Below, in pieces: positions 54,454 to 62,382 of a stretch of 62,382 nucleotides of DNA. The notes below the pieces were generated by a model that saw only the letters and a list, made by a program, of their open reading frames with translations, had not been told where the DNA came from and ran no database searches. Within the stretch, counting starts at the first letter, position 1. Every line of letters starts with the position of its first letter. This DNA comes from Sphingobacteriales bacterium TSM_CSS (GTDB lineage: Bacteria > Bacteroidota > Bacteroidia > Chitinophagales > UBA2359). The stretch covers positions 1-62,382 of the forward strand of contig NBMY01000097.1 of assembly GCA_002212985.1 (NCBI GenBank), written 5' to 3'. A program made the position numbers and the translations under genes.

Positions 54454-56301
54454 ATGAAAACATATTGTAAAATTTTATTTTTGTTAATCCTTACAACCTG
54501 CGCTTGGGCCTCACCCATAACCGTTAATGACGGGTTTACAGGAAAAAATATTACCAGAAATGTATTTGTGTGGTTTAGTGATAACAACAATTTTGCACCC
54601 GATAGCGCTTTAATCTATCTTAGGCAACAGTATAAACCTTACGGCAAGTATTATTTTGATGTAAATCATCGGGCTTTTTACTGGATTTATGCGCCAATAG
54701 TAAACCAAAGCAATGAGCCCGTACAATTGCTATTGGAAGTGGACAACCCGCATATAGATACACTCTATTATTGGGCTTATAAAGGCAATATGGTTACCGA
54801 TACTTCTGTTGCCGGCGACTGCCTGGCATTTAACAAGAGAAAAGTTGAACACCGCAACTTTTTATATCCGTTTGCATTGCAGCCCAATGATACTATTGAG
54901 CTACTGCTTAAAATCTGCAAATACGGGCAACCTATGGCCTTGCAATTTAATCTGTATAACCAGCAACAATTTGTTGCCGCTGATGCCCGCCTGGGTGCCG
55001 TACATATGCTTGTTTTCGGGGCAATTATATTTTCAGTTTTCTGTATTATGGCTTTTGCCTTGTATATGCGGCGTTATTGGTTACTATTTTTGGACTTGGC
55101 TATGTTTGCATTATTGCTTGAAGCGGCCTGGCAATTGGGATACGGTTTTCAATATTTGTGCAGGAACCTTATTTGGTATAATAACTTAATGAGAGCTACT
55201 TTTTTAAATGCTTTTGTCTTTTTTAATGTATTATTTATCTATAAAGCGCTTCGCCTGCATGAGTATAACCGTTGGTGGGTTTGGGGTATTAAGCTGGCGC
55301 TTGTATTGGCAGGCTGCTTTTTAGTGAGCATGGCACTATTGGGCGTTTTGGGCATTAATTATTATTCCTACATGCTTAAGATCTATCTTCTATCAATATT
55401 AACATTTGCTCTCTTCCTGTTTTTGTTATTGCTGCTGTTTTTATACCGGTATGGCAAGTTTAATAACAACAGTTTAGCTACTTACCTTTTTTATTTTTAT
55501 GCAATTGCTTTACCCGTTTTGTTTTTAAATGGGCTTATTCTGATACTACCCCTTCATTTGTTGCCATACTTGTTTGTAAAGCACATTTCGTTTATATCAT
55601 GTATTGTTTTTGTGCTGCTTAGTATTGGATATGTACTGCGCGCGACGTATGAACAGCAAAACGAAGCCCTTATACTGCGTAACATGGCAAACCATGCGCT
55701 TATTACCGGGCAGGAACAAGAACGGGAGCGTATTGCACGGAGCCTGCACGACAGCACCAGCAATTCCTTAGTTGCTTTGCGCAATTTACTACAAATTGCC
55801 CGGTTTACTCATGCTGCCGAACAGAATAAACTTGTTAATTTGGTAACAGATATTGCCATAGAGGTTAGAAATATTTCTCACAGATTAGCGCCCGTTGACG
55901 TGAGATTTATAGAACCCTTTCCAAGGGTGATTGACAATTTATGCAAATTGATGCAGGATACCATGCCACATACTAAAGTGGTTTGTTGCCCCAATTTACC
56001 CGAAGATATATTGCGTAACCAAACAGAAGTTCAAACTATTCTTTACCGCATTGTACAGGAGTTGCTTACCAATATAGCCAAACATGCCAATGCACTCAAT
56101 GCAGAAATACTGCTTTTTATTCAAGCAGGGAATTTACACCTTATAGTTTCCGATAACGGAGATGGGTATGATGTACATGCGAAAACCAAAGGTTTGGGTT
56201 TGCGAAATATTGCCAGTTATGTGAAATATTTGGGCGGCAGTATGCAGATTTCTTCGGTACCTTCCAAAACAGTGTTTACAATAACCATTCCCATGAACTA
56301 A
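54454..56301 (+). CDS. 7TM sensor histidine kinase (HisKA_3)
   Basis: A 615-residue kinase. A signal peptide (about 1-19) precedes a 7TMR-DISM-like extracellular domain (about 20-185: NVFVWFSDNNNFAPDSALIY, FYWIYAPIVNQSNEPVQLLL). About seven membrane helices follow (about 190-400). The dimerisation helix RERIARSLHDSTSNSLVALR carries the phosphoacceptor His432. The HATPase has its N box at LLTNIAKHANALNAE and a G box at DNGDGYDVHAKTKGLGLRNI. It is of the NarX/LytS-like group that pairs with LuxR regulators, here most likely the divergent 53199-53840 gene. Ligand unknown. Confidence 0.92.
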   Translation: MKTYCKILFLLILTTCAWASPITVNDGFTGKNITRNVFVWFSDNNNFAPDSALIYLRQQYKPYGKYYFDVNHRAFYWIYAPIVNQSNEPVQLLLEVDNPHIDTLYYWAYKGNMVTDTSVAGDCLAFNKRKVEHRNFLYPFALQPNDTIELLLKICKYGQPMALQFNLYNQQQFVAADARLGAVHMLVFGAIIFSVFCIMAFALYMRRYWLLFLDLAMFALLLEAAWQLGYGFQYLCRNLIWYNNLMRATFLNAFVFFNVLFIYKALRLHEYNRWWVWGIKLALVLAGCFLVSMALLGVLGINYYSYMLKIYLLSILTFALFLFLLLLLFLYRYGKFNNNSLATYLFYFYAIALPVLFLNGLILILPLHLLPYLFVKHISFISCIVFVLLSIGYVLRATYEQQNEALILRNMANHALITGQEQERERIARSLHDSTSNSLVALRNLLQIARFTHAAEQNKLVNLVTDIAIEVRNISHRLAPVDVRFIEPFPRVIDNLCKLMQDTMPHTKVVCCPNLPEDILRNQTEVQTILYRIVQELLTNIAKHANALNAEILLFIQAGNLHLIVSDNGDGYDVHAKTKGLGLRNIASYVKYLGGSMQISSVPSKTVFTITIPMN

Positions 56302-56455
56302 AACCGGCCAATACCCAAGGGCAAAACCTATCGGGCAACATAGGCAGCGGGGCTTTGTTATGGCAGATTTTAGAGGTTGTTGACAGCTTATCGGTATTGA
56401 TGCACCTATTTTGCTTGCTTTGCATATACCTGTTTATTGGCAACCCCGAAGCACA

Positions 56456-58099
56456 TTACCCTCCTGCTTTTTGCCTCGTTGCCTGCACCTCGCGCCTAAT
56501 TTTGGCGGTCATATCGCGTTTAAGAATGGCAGAGGCTGCCAGCACACCGCCGGTTAATGCGCCGCCAATGCCGGCCGATACAATATCCTGCCCGCTGAGA
56601 TAGAGGTTTTTGATGGCAGTTTGCGGGCGCAAAAATTTAAGCCCGAACCGCTGCGGCGTGTGATCTATGCCGTAAAGTTCGCCAAAGGCATAGTTGCTGA
56701 AGTGTTGTGTGCTGAGCGGGGTAGAAAGTTCGTGGTAGTCTAAGTGTTGTTGCAGTTGTGGTTCGTATTGGTACAACACTTGCAGCAGCCGTTGTGTAAT
56801 TTGCTCTTTCCAGTTATTGTAATCTTCTCCGCGTTTTTTCCACCGGGTGTTTTCCCATTTGGCAAACCAATGGTAAGGAGCTACGGTAATAATGTCAATG
56901 GTGGCGGTACCCGGGTAGCGGTTTTGCCAATCGGGGTCTTTGGCAGAGGGGAAGGAGATAAACGTTAGCGGAAAAGGCGCTTCATCGGGGTTTTGCAGGT
57001 AGTTGTTCAGGTTGGCGTCATGGTTGTAGCCGTTTTCGGGGTAAATCCAAAGGTTTGCTTTTCCCAAACCCAATTCTTCGGCGGTTTTTTTAAAACCAAG
57101 GTACAAACCCACATGTCCTACCGATGGTTGCACCTGTTGGGCTTGCCCTTGCAGGCCGTATTGTTGTGCTGTTTGGGGCGGCAGCAGCCGGTTATAGGTG
57201 TTCAGAATACCGGCATTGCTTATCACCAACGGGCAGCGTATTTCGGCGCCGCCGGCAAGGCGCACGCCCACGGCCTCGCCTTTATGAATAATAATTTCTT
57301 CAACTTCGGCATTGGTGAGCACACAGCCGCCGGCTTTGGCTATTACCTCCGCTACGGTTTCGGCAATGCGGCTGCACCCGCCTGCCGGAAAACTGCCGCC
57401 GTTTAAAAAATGCTTTGCCACCATGGCATGAATGGCAAAACTGCTTTTGGCCGGTGTAAGTCCGTAATCGCCATATTGGCCGGTAAGTACGCCAATAAGT
57501 TTGGCGTTGTTGGTAATGCTTTGCAGCACTTGCAAGGTGGTTTGGGAGGCTAAGTGCAAAAATTTGCGGCGCAGCAAACCGCCCAATGCCCAGGATACAG
57601 CGCCGGGCAGGGCTTTTTCGGCAAAATAGAGCCGTGCAGAGCGGGTAATGTCATACAGCAGGGCAATATAATCTTCAATGGCCTGTTGGTCGGCTGCTGC
57701 CGGAAATTGTTGTTGCAGGTGGCTGATAAAGTTATCTTTACCCTTATGAAATTCAAATATTTCCTGCCCGAAAATTATTTTATCATACACTTCGCCCATA
57801 TCGGCCCATTGCAGTTGGTCATCGGAAATATAGCTGAACCAGTTGGCCAACTCGGTATGCGGGCGGTGTACTTCGCCTAAGTAATGTATGCCCACATCCC
57901 ACTCGTACCCGCGGCGGGTAAAGGAATGGGTAAAACCGCCTGCGGTGTAGTGGCGCTCTAACACCAGCACGCGGCGCCCTTCTTTTGCCAAAATTGCCGC
58001 TGCCGATAAGCCGCCTATTCCCGAACCTATAACCACGGCATCAAAGGGCTGTTGCACTATTTCGGGGTGTTGTTTGTATGAAAGAATGGCATTGCTCAT
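56456..58099 (-). CDS. carotenoid desaturase / retinol saturase-like FAD oxidoreductase
   Basis: A 547-residue flavoprotein of the CrtI/RetSat family. The FAD dinucleotide-binding motif is VIGSGIGGLSAAAILAKEGR (about 22-41), followed by VLERHYTAGGFTHSF. RRGYEWDVGIHYLGEVH suits the retinol saturase/carotenoid isomerase branch. The C-terminal FAD contact reads NLYLSGQDIVSAGIGGALTG. Substrate unknown; no carotenoid gene cluster surrounds it. Transcribed alone on the minus strand. Confidence 0.88.
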   Translation of the reverse strand: MSNAILSYKQHPEIVQQPFDAVVIGSGIGGLSAAAILAKEGRRVLVLERHYTAGGFTHSFTRRGYEWDVGIHYLGEVHRPHTELANWFSYISDDQLQWADMGEVYDKIIFGQEIFEFHKGKDNFISHLQQQFPAAADQQAIEDYIALLYDITRSARLYFAEKALPGAVSWALGGLLRRKFLHLASQTTLQVLQSITNNAKLIGVLTGQYGDYGLTPAKSSFAIHAMVAKHFLNGGSFPAGGCSRIAETVAEVIAKAGGCVLTNAEVEEIIIHKGEAVGVRLAGGAEIRCPLVISNAGILNTYNRLLPPQTAQQYGLQGQAQQVQPSVGHVGLYLGFKKTAEELGLGKANLWIYPENGYNHDANLNNYLQNPDEAPFPLTFISFPSAKDPDWQNRYPGTATIDIITVAPYHWFAKWENTRWKKRGEDYNNWKEQITQRLLQVLYQYEPQLQQHLDYHELSTPLSTQHFSNYAFGELYGIDHTPQRFGLKFLRPQTAIKNLYLSGQDIVSAGIGGALTGGVLAASAILKRDMTAKIRREVQATRQKAGG

Positions 58100-58254
58100 G
58101 GCAGAATTTTTGGAATGAAAATAACAAATGGTTTATTTGTTTAACTCTAAATTTGAAACGTGGCAATGTTAAGTTTCGGGCTGTGTGTGCCGAACTCTTT
58201 GGTTGTTACCTGATTTCGGGCATTTACCAACTGGCAATTCGTTGCTTAAGGGTA

Positions 58255-59013
58255 TCAACTTTTGCTATACAATGCCAAAATTTCTTTTGCTAAATTAAAA
58301 TAATCTTTAGCGCCGTTGCTTGCCGGGTTATAGTCGAAGATATCGCGGTGCACCGAAGGGGCTTCGGCAAGGGCCACGTTGTCTCTAATTCGGGTTTTTA
58401 ACACTTTACTGCCAAGGTGCGCTTCTATGGTTTCGGCAACTTCGCGGTTAAGCAGTTTGCGGTGGTCGTACTGGGTAATAAAAACGCCGCCCAACTGCAA
58501 TTTTTTATTGAGCCGTTTTTGAATGCGGGCAATAATTTCGGTAAGTTTTGCCAAACCCTGCAAAGCAAGGTACTCTGCCTGAAGTGGAATAAACACACTG
58601 TCGGAAGCGGCAAAGGCATTAATGGTGAGCAAACCCAGCGAAGGCGGAGTGTCAATTAAAATAAAATCGTAGTTGGACGAAATGGGGTCTATGAGTTCGC
58701 GCAGTATAAATTCGCGGCCGGTTTCGGAACTTAATTCCACCTCGGCCCCCGAAAGGTCTAAGGTAGAGGGCACTACAAACAGGCTGCCTTCTATATTAAC
58801 CGGCACTAACCCGTAGCGGCCAATAAGTGCGCCGTAAGTGGTGTACTCGGTGGGCGGTACGCGCAGGCTTTGCGACAGGTTTGCCTGTGGGTCTAAATCG
58901 AGCAGGAGTACTTTTTTACCTAATTTCTTGGCTAATGCTACCCCTACACTTACGGTAGAAGTGGTTTTACCAACCCCGCCCTTGTGATTGCTGAACGATA
59001 TTACTTTTGCCAT
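58255..59013 (-). CDS. ParA/Soj family ATPase
   Basis: A 252-residue deviant Walker ATPase. The P-loop is NHKGGVGKTTS (about 9-19, with both signature lysines), LLLDLDPQANLSQSL is the Walker A' region, and FILIDTPPSLGLLTINA is Walker B. Its sequence is that of chromosomal Soj/ParA partition ATPases, but no parB or origin-like iteron is seen next to it. It may partner with a parB elsewhere. A putative -7 element lies only 6 bases ahead of its start. Confidence 0.93.
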   Translation of the reverse strand: MAKVISFSNHKGGVGKTTSTVSVGVALAKKLGKKVLLLDLDPQANLSQSLRVPPTEYTTYGALIGRYGLVPVNIEGSLFVVPSTLDLSGAEVELSSETGREFILRELIDPISSNYDFILIDTPPSLGLLTINAFAASDSVFIPLQAEYLALQGLAKLTEIIARIQKRLNKKLQLGGVFITQYDHRKLLNREVAETIEAHLGSKVLKTRIRDNVALAEAPSVHRDIFDYNPASNGAKDYFNLAKEILALYSKS

Positions 59014-59018
59014 GTGTG

Positions 59019-59026
59019 CAAAGATA
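59019..59026 (-). promoter_or_regulatory. putative -7 element of the parA-like gene
   Basis: TATCTTTG on the minus strand, 5 bases from the start codon. If real, the transcript would be nearly leaderless. Confidence 0.35.
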
Positions 59027-59120
59027 CCACAATTTATGTAAAACTTGCTAAACCGATTGATGAAAAACGAGTGAAATGCAGAAAGTGGTAACTGAAATCT
59101 ACCGATGCTTGTTTACCTGT

Positions 59121-59489
59121 TTAAAAAGACCGCTTCCGCTTTTTTTCTTCGTCTTCCTTTACCCTAAACTGCACCATGTTCCGGATTAATTCCAGCGGCA
59201 AGGGCAGATTGTGTGGAAATTGTACCGCCCCTTTTGACCATTTGTATTCTTGCAACTGCTCTTTAAACGCGGCAATACCCGATGCGGTGGGGTAAAACCC
59301 GATGTGGTTGGCATAAGCGGCAAAATATACCAATATGCCGTTTTGTTTGTATGCCGGCATTTGGTAGCTGATAACCTCCTGCGCCTGCGGGGCAGCGGCT
59401 TGTATGGTTTGCCTAACCTGTTGCAACCGTTCCTGTACCATAACCGGAAAACGGGCAATGTAGGCATCTATAGGGTTGGTGTTTTGCAT
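59121..59489 (-). CDS. DUF1801 (YdhG-like) family protein
   Basis: A 122-residue cytoplasmic protein with the DUF1801 signature: IDAYIARFPVMVQERLQQVR, EVISYQMPAYKQNGILVYFA, HIGFYPTAS and a YKWSKGAVQFPHNLPLPLEL segment. Length and order are typical. The family has an iron-chaperone-like fold (frataxin-like), but its function is not established. It lies downstream of the Fic gene on the same strand (71 bases). Confidence 0.88.
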   Translation of the reverse strand: MQNTNPIDAYIARFPVMVQERLQQVRQTIQAAAPQAQEVISYQMPAYKQNGILVYFAAYANHIGFYPTASGIAAFKEQLQEYKWSKGAVQFPHNLPLPLELIRNMVQFRVKEDEEKKRKRSF

Positions 59490-59560
59490 AAACTGTGAGG
59501 GTATGGTAAATTTAAAGTTATATGCGCCGTACTTTTTTTTCCCTGTTGACTTTTGCCGCC

Positions 59561-60340
59561 TTATTGCCGGCTGAATAAACCGGGCAACATAAGCAAAAAG
59601 GGCATTGCTTTGTCATAGTTCAAATATTCGTATTCTAAACCCAACTGTCTTATATTGTGGAAGTATTGTTGGTGTTGGTTGTAATACATTTTTTCGCTCT
59701 GCATAAACCATGCTTTTTCTCCCAATTTTTCTGCCAAAAACCATTTCTCTATCAAACGGGCGGTGCGGCCGTTGCCATCGTTCCAAGGGTGTATTTTTAC
59801 AAACACCAAATGCAACATAGCGGCATAAAAAAAGGCTTCGGAGGTTGTCATTTCTGTTTGTAGTAAGAACGACAGGTCGGTAAAAAATTTTTCCATTTCA
59901 TCGGGCACTATTGCAGGCGGCGCTGCCACATATTCAATTTTCCCGTCTTCTGTGGCAACATACATGTTTTGTATGCGGTATTGGCCTTGCCAGGCAGTGG
60001 CTACTATATGCCGGCTCAATAGTTTATGGGCTTCTTTAACGTTGTTTTCGTTTAGTGCATTTTGCCGCGCAAACAGGTACGCGCTGTATAAATCATCGGT
60101 TTTTTTGGTGTAATCGGGCTGAAATGCAATTCCATCTCTTTTATGCTTAATGTAGCTGTCCAATTCAATTGCCTCGCCCTCTATTTTGCTGCTGTAAACG
60201 GCTGCTACCGAAGTGTAAAAACTGAAATTTGGTGTAGAAAGTCCGGCATCTTGAAGCGCAAGAAATGCTTTTTGCAAACCGTTTGGCACAAGGTTTTGAT
60301 ACTTGTGTAACAGGTTATTGTTTATAATGCGCAACCTCAT
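59561..60340 (-). CDS. Fic family protein (class II, N-terminal inhibitory motif)
   Basis: A 259-residue Fic protein. The catalytic core reads HPWNDGNGRTAR (His184 to Arg195), a conservative variant of HPFxDGNGRxxR, so AMP-transfer chemistry is likely intact. The inhibitory helix motif SxxxEG (Ser50-SKI-Glu54-Gly55) is at the N-terminus, which places it in class II, where the glutamate obstructs ATP binding until relieved. No antitoxin gene is needed or seen. Targets unknown. Confidence 0.9.
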   Translation of the reverse strand: MRLRIINNNLLHKYQNLVPNGLQKAFLALQDAGLSTPNFSFYTSVAAVYSSKIEGEAIELDSYIKHKRDGIAFQPDYTKKTDDLYSAYLFARQNALNENNVKEAHKLLSRHIVATAWQGQYRIQNMYVATEDGKIEYVAAPPAIVPDEMEKFFTDLSFLLQTEMTTSEAFFYAAMLHLVFVKIHPWNDGNGRTARLIEKWFLAEKLGEKAWFMQSEKMYYNQHQQYFHNIRQLGLEYEYLNYDKAMPFLLMLPGLFSRQ

Positions 60341-60501
60341 GTAATTACCGGTTTAAAAAGTGTGGTTGTATCTGTTTTCGGGTGCATTACCTTTACTGTG
60401 CACGAATTGCCTGTTATGCAAAGTAACCGCCAAATATTGGGCAGTTATGTATAAACATTTGCCCAATAAGCATTGTTCTTTTAAACCTAATACATACCTG
60501 T

Positions 60502-61203
60502 ATGCAAAACAAAATAGTAATTGGTATTACCGATTGTAAAAAGTACGACACTTACCACCAATGGATTGCCGAACACCCCGATAAACGCATTGAAATCATT
60601 AGACTGAGCCACCACAGCCAAAACTTGTCTGACCTGCGAAAATGCCACGGCATTGTGCTAAGCGGCGGCGAAGACGTACACCCGCGTTTTTACAACAAAC
60701 CCGAATACTACGAGTTTTGCGATAAAGACGATGTAAGCGAACTGCGCGACGAGTTTGAATGGCGCGTACTGGATTATACCGAAAAAAACAACCTGCCCGT
60801 ACTGGGTATTTGCCGCGGGTTGCAGGTTGGCAACGTTTATTTTGGCGGCACGCTTATACCGCACCTGCCCGCCTGGGGTAAGGATGACCATTCAAAATAT
60901 TCAAACGGGCAAACCCGATACCATACCATTCAAATTCAAGATGCTACCCTGCTGCACACCCTGGCACAGCAATCTGCCGGTAACATTAACAGCTACCACC
61001 ATCAAGGGGTAGAAATACTGGGCAACGGCTTAATGGTTACCGCGCAATCTGAAGATGGCGTGGTTGAAGCCATAGAACGCTCTCCCAACGCTAAAGGCGG
61101 CTTTTTGCTGCTGGTGCAATGGCACCCCGAACGAATGGAACAACAACAAACACCGCTTGCCGCCGGCCTGCGCCGTATTTTTATGGAAGCAGTAGAAGGT
61201 TAA
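60502..61203 (+). CDS. gamma-glutamyl-gamma-aminobutyrate hydrolase family (peptidase C26)
   Basis: A 233-residue class I glutamine amidotransferase-like hydrolase. The nucleophile Cys104 lies in VLGICRGLQVGN, with His208 and Glu210 in VQWHPERM and the oxyanion-forming SGGEDVHP near residue 55. The N-terminal IGITDCKKYDTYHQW is family-like. Relatives cleave gamma-glutamyl amides (PuuD). No putrescine pathway gene is nearby, so the substrate is uncertain. Confidence 0.9.
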   Translation: MQNKIVIGITDCKKYDTYHQWIAEHPDKRIEIIRLSHHSQNLSDLRKCHGIVLSGGEDVHPRFYNKPEYYEFCDKDDVSELRDEFEWRVLDYTEKNNLPVLGICRGLQVGNVYFGGTLIPHLPAWGKDDHSKYSNGQTRYHTIQIQDATLLHTLAQQSAGNINSYHHQGVEILGNGLMVTAQSEDGVVEAIERSPNAKGGFLLLVQWHPERMEQQQTPLAAGLRRIFMEAVEG

Positions 61204-61337
61204 CGGGGGGAATAAATACTATCAAAATTTTTAAAGCAGCCTTGTATATGTTTTACCCTCTCTAAATTACGCTATATAAATCCCTGCCTTAAGTTTCAAG
61301 TAAACTGGCTCATAACCGGCAAATTACAAAGCACATT

Positions 61338-61997
61338 TTAAAAACTTATGGTTAATTGAAGCCCACCCGATGTTGGCATTGAACCGCCAAAAGTATAGTA
61401 TGGAGTAAGATTTATGGAAGGTGCAGAATGGGTGTGCGAATATTTTGCTGCCCACCGTTCTGAAAATTCCTTAAAAACTTTACTTTTTTTAGTTGAGCCT
61501 GCAATGCCTAGCGCAGTACCGGTTGTTAATAAGGCTAAACACAATGAACCAGTAATTTTTGTTGCAGGAGAAACTACAAGAGACTCGGCCCCTCTCCCTT
61601 GATCAATATTAGTGACTATATCGTTAACATAGCTAATTGAGGAAACAATCAAAAATACAGAACTGGTAATCAATAATCCTGTACCTATTTTTCCCAATTC
61701 GCGTCCTTTGTAATATTCTGTTCCTAATTTTGGGTCAAGTAAGTCCATTATGTCACTTACTTGTTTGTCCGGAATATTTTTCCCGTTTAATTTCAACTTA
61801 TACCGATATACTGAAATCTTTCTCAGGTCTTCTTCGGTAAATTTTCTCTTCGTTGATGCCGACTTACTTGTATCAGCGATATGGGGTTTACTTGTTTGAG
61901 CTGCACTATAAAAACTATTGACTAAAGCAAACGCAAAAACTGCCAGAAAAATGGCAAAACGTGATATTTTTTGTCTTGTTTTCATTTGATTTTGCAT
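61338..61997 (-). CDS. secreted or membrane-anchored protein of unknown function
   Basis: A 219-residue protein (alternative start at Met5, 61985). It has an N-terminal signal or anchor (RFAIFLAVFAFALVNSFYSA), a charged segment (about 45-85), then two hydrophobic stretches (LGKIGTGLLITSSVFLIVSS at about 105-125 and ITGSLCLALLTTGTALGIAG at about 148-168). The C-terminus NLTPYYTFGG ... GGLQLTISF looks like a membrane beta-strand. The pattern is common in Bacteroidota proteins without assigned function. Confidence 0.72.
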   Translation of the reverse strand: MQNQMKTRQKISRFAIFLAVFAFALVNSFYSAAQTSKPHIADTSKSASTKRKFTEEDLRKISVYRYKLKLNGKNIPDKQVSDIMDLLDPKLGTEYYKGRELGKIGTGLLITSSVFLIVSSISYVNDIVTNIDQGRGAESLVVSPATKITGSLCLALLTTGTALGIAGSTKKSKVFKEFSERWAAKYSHTHSAPSINLTPYYTFGGSMPTSGGLQLTISF

Positions 61998-62325
61998 TTA
62001 AAAGGTTAATAAAAGACTTCTAATATAATAACAAATTTGAAAGAAAAAAGGTGCAGAAAATAAGACAAATATTGCCCGTTACAAATAGATATTACTTTCG
62101 GTACCAAACTAAATTGCTAAAAAACACAAAATTTGTTTGGGCTGAAATTGCACTGTTGCTACCACCCTGACAGCAACAAACACATAGAGTTATAACATAG
62201 GTAGCAAACAATTTAAAAGGACTGAGATTGCGTAGCGATGCAACATGCATTACGGCTTTGCTCACCAACATGTGATGAGCAGATTCGGGTAGGGCAGAGA
62301 GGTTTGGATGCAGTAATCCTCAGTC
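61998..62325. other. 328-base intergenic region
   Basis: No gene is seen. An imperfect inverted repeat links GGACTGAGATT (near 62219) with AATCCTCAGTC (near 62316), possibly a terminator for the gene at the window edge. Confidence 0.35.
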
Positions 62326-62382
62326 TTAATCCTGAAACACCGGCGTAAAGGTAAAGGTATTGCCGTTAAACAGCCCCAAATC
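62326..62382 (-). CDS. 3' end of a gene cut by the window edge
   Basis: The last 18 codons and TAA stop of a minus-strand gene: DLGLFNGNTFTFTPVFQD. Too short to identify. Confidence 0.4.
   Translation of the reverse strand, partial: DLGLFNGNTFTFTPVFQD

Noticed and set aside
1..62382. tRNA or rRNA genes
   Set aside because: No cloverleaf-like or rRNA-like sequence was noticed on reading both strands; a covariance-model search was not possible here.

Overview
The window looks like a chromosomal segment of a free-living member of the Bacteroidota, probably near Chitinophagales or Saprospirales. The evidence is a GldH gliding lipoprotein, remnants of type IX secretion (T9SS) sorting domains, a TonB-dependent receptor with an N-terminal carboxypeptidase-like domain, a holB-PSP1-gldH gene order, and many upstream elements of the Bacteroidota -7 type (TAnnTTTG). 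No rRNA, tRNA or CRISPR array was noticed by eye. All assignments come from reading the sequence; no database search was run.

Region 1 (1-13.1 kb): a Uma2-type nuclease, acetyl-CoA synthetase, a cNMP/CBS/nucleotidyltransferase regulator, a small outer-membrane-like protein, a decayed stretch with two T9SS sorting-domain remnants, a 6-pyruvoyl-tetrahydropterin-synthase-like enzyme (QueD/PTPS), glutathione peroxidase, holB, a RicT/PSP1 protein, gldH, and an arsM-arsR arsenic unit. The arsR gene carries an in-frame amber codon and has a palindromic operator candidate. An SDR oxidoreductase follows. Region 2 (13.2-25.2 kb): a sterol-desaturase-like hydroxylase, valS, a large beta-helix adhesin, a solitary metal-binding lipoprotein, and a cytochrome-c-like gene broken by an in-frame TAA and apparently fused to a dockerin-like tail. 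Region 3 (25.3-31.7 kb): iron uptake, with a FecA-like receptor, waaA and feoAB. The receptor gene and feoA share a 24-base palindromic motif at the expected transcription start, which suggests one iron regulator.

Region 4 (31.8-42.6 kb): a surface polysaccharide locus read mostly on the minus strand: Wzc-like copolymerase, flippase, glycosyltransferase, acetyltransferase, a 38-residue membrane peptide, O-antigen ligase, glycosyltransferase and a half-length TolC-like protein. A divergent GT2 gene faces it. Region 5 (42.7-48.7 kb): argS, an oligopeptidase B-like S9 peptidase, and an M61-like metallopeptidase whose 5' end carries a C-rich direct repeat.

Region 6 (48.7-56.3 kb) is visibly more AT-rich and accessory in character. 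It has two lipoproteins, then a radical SAM/SPASM maturase preceded by a 61-residue peptide ending in a four-cysteine tail: a candidate ribosomally synthesised, post-translationally modified peptide (RiPP) locus with a strong hairpin between precursor and enzyme. A NarL-type response regulator and a 7TM histidine kinase lie divergently next to it. This is the best candidate for an undescribed system in the window. Region 7 (56.4-62.4 kb): a carotenoid desaturase/retinol saturase-like enzyme, a solitary ParA, a DUF1801 protein, a class II Fic protein, a class I glutamine amidotransferase-type hydrolase, a small membrane protein, and the 3' end of a gene that runs off the window.
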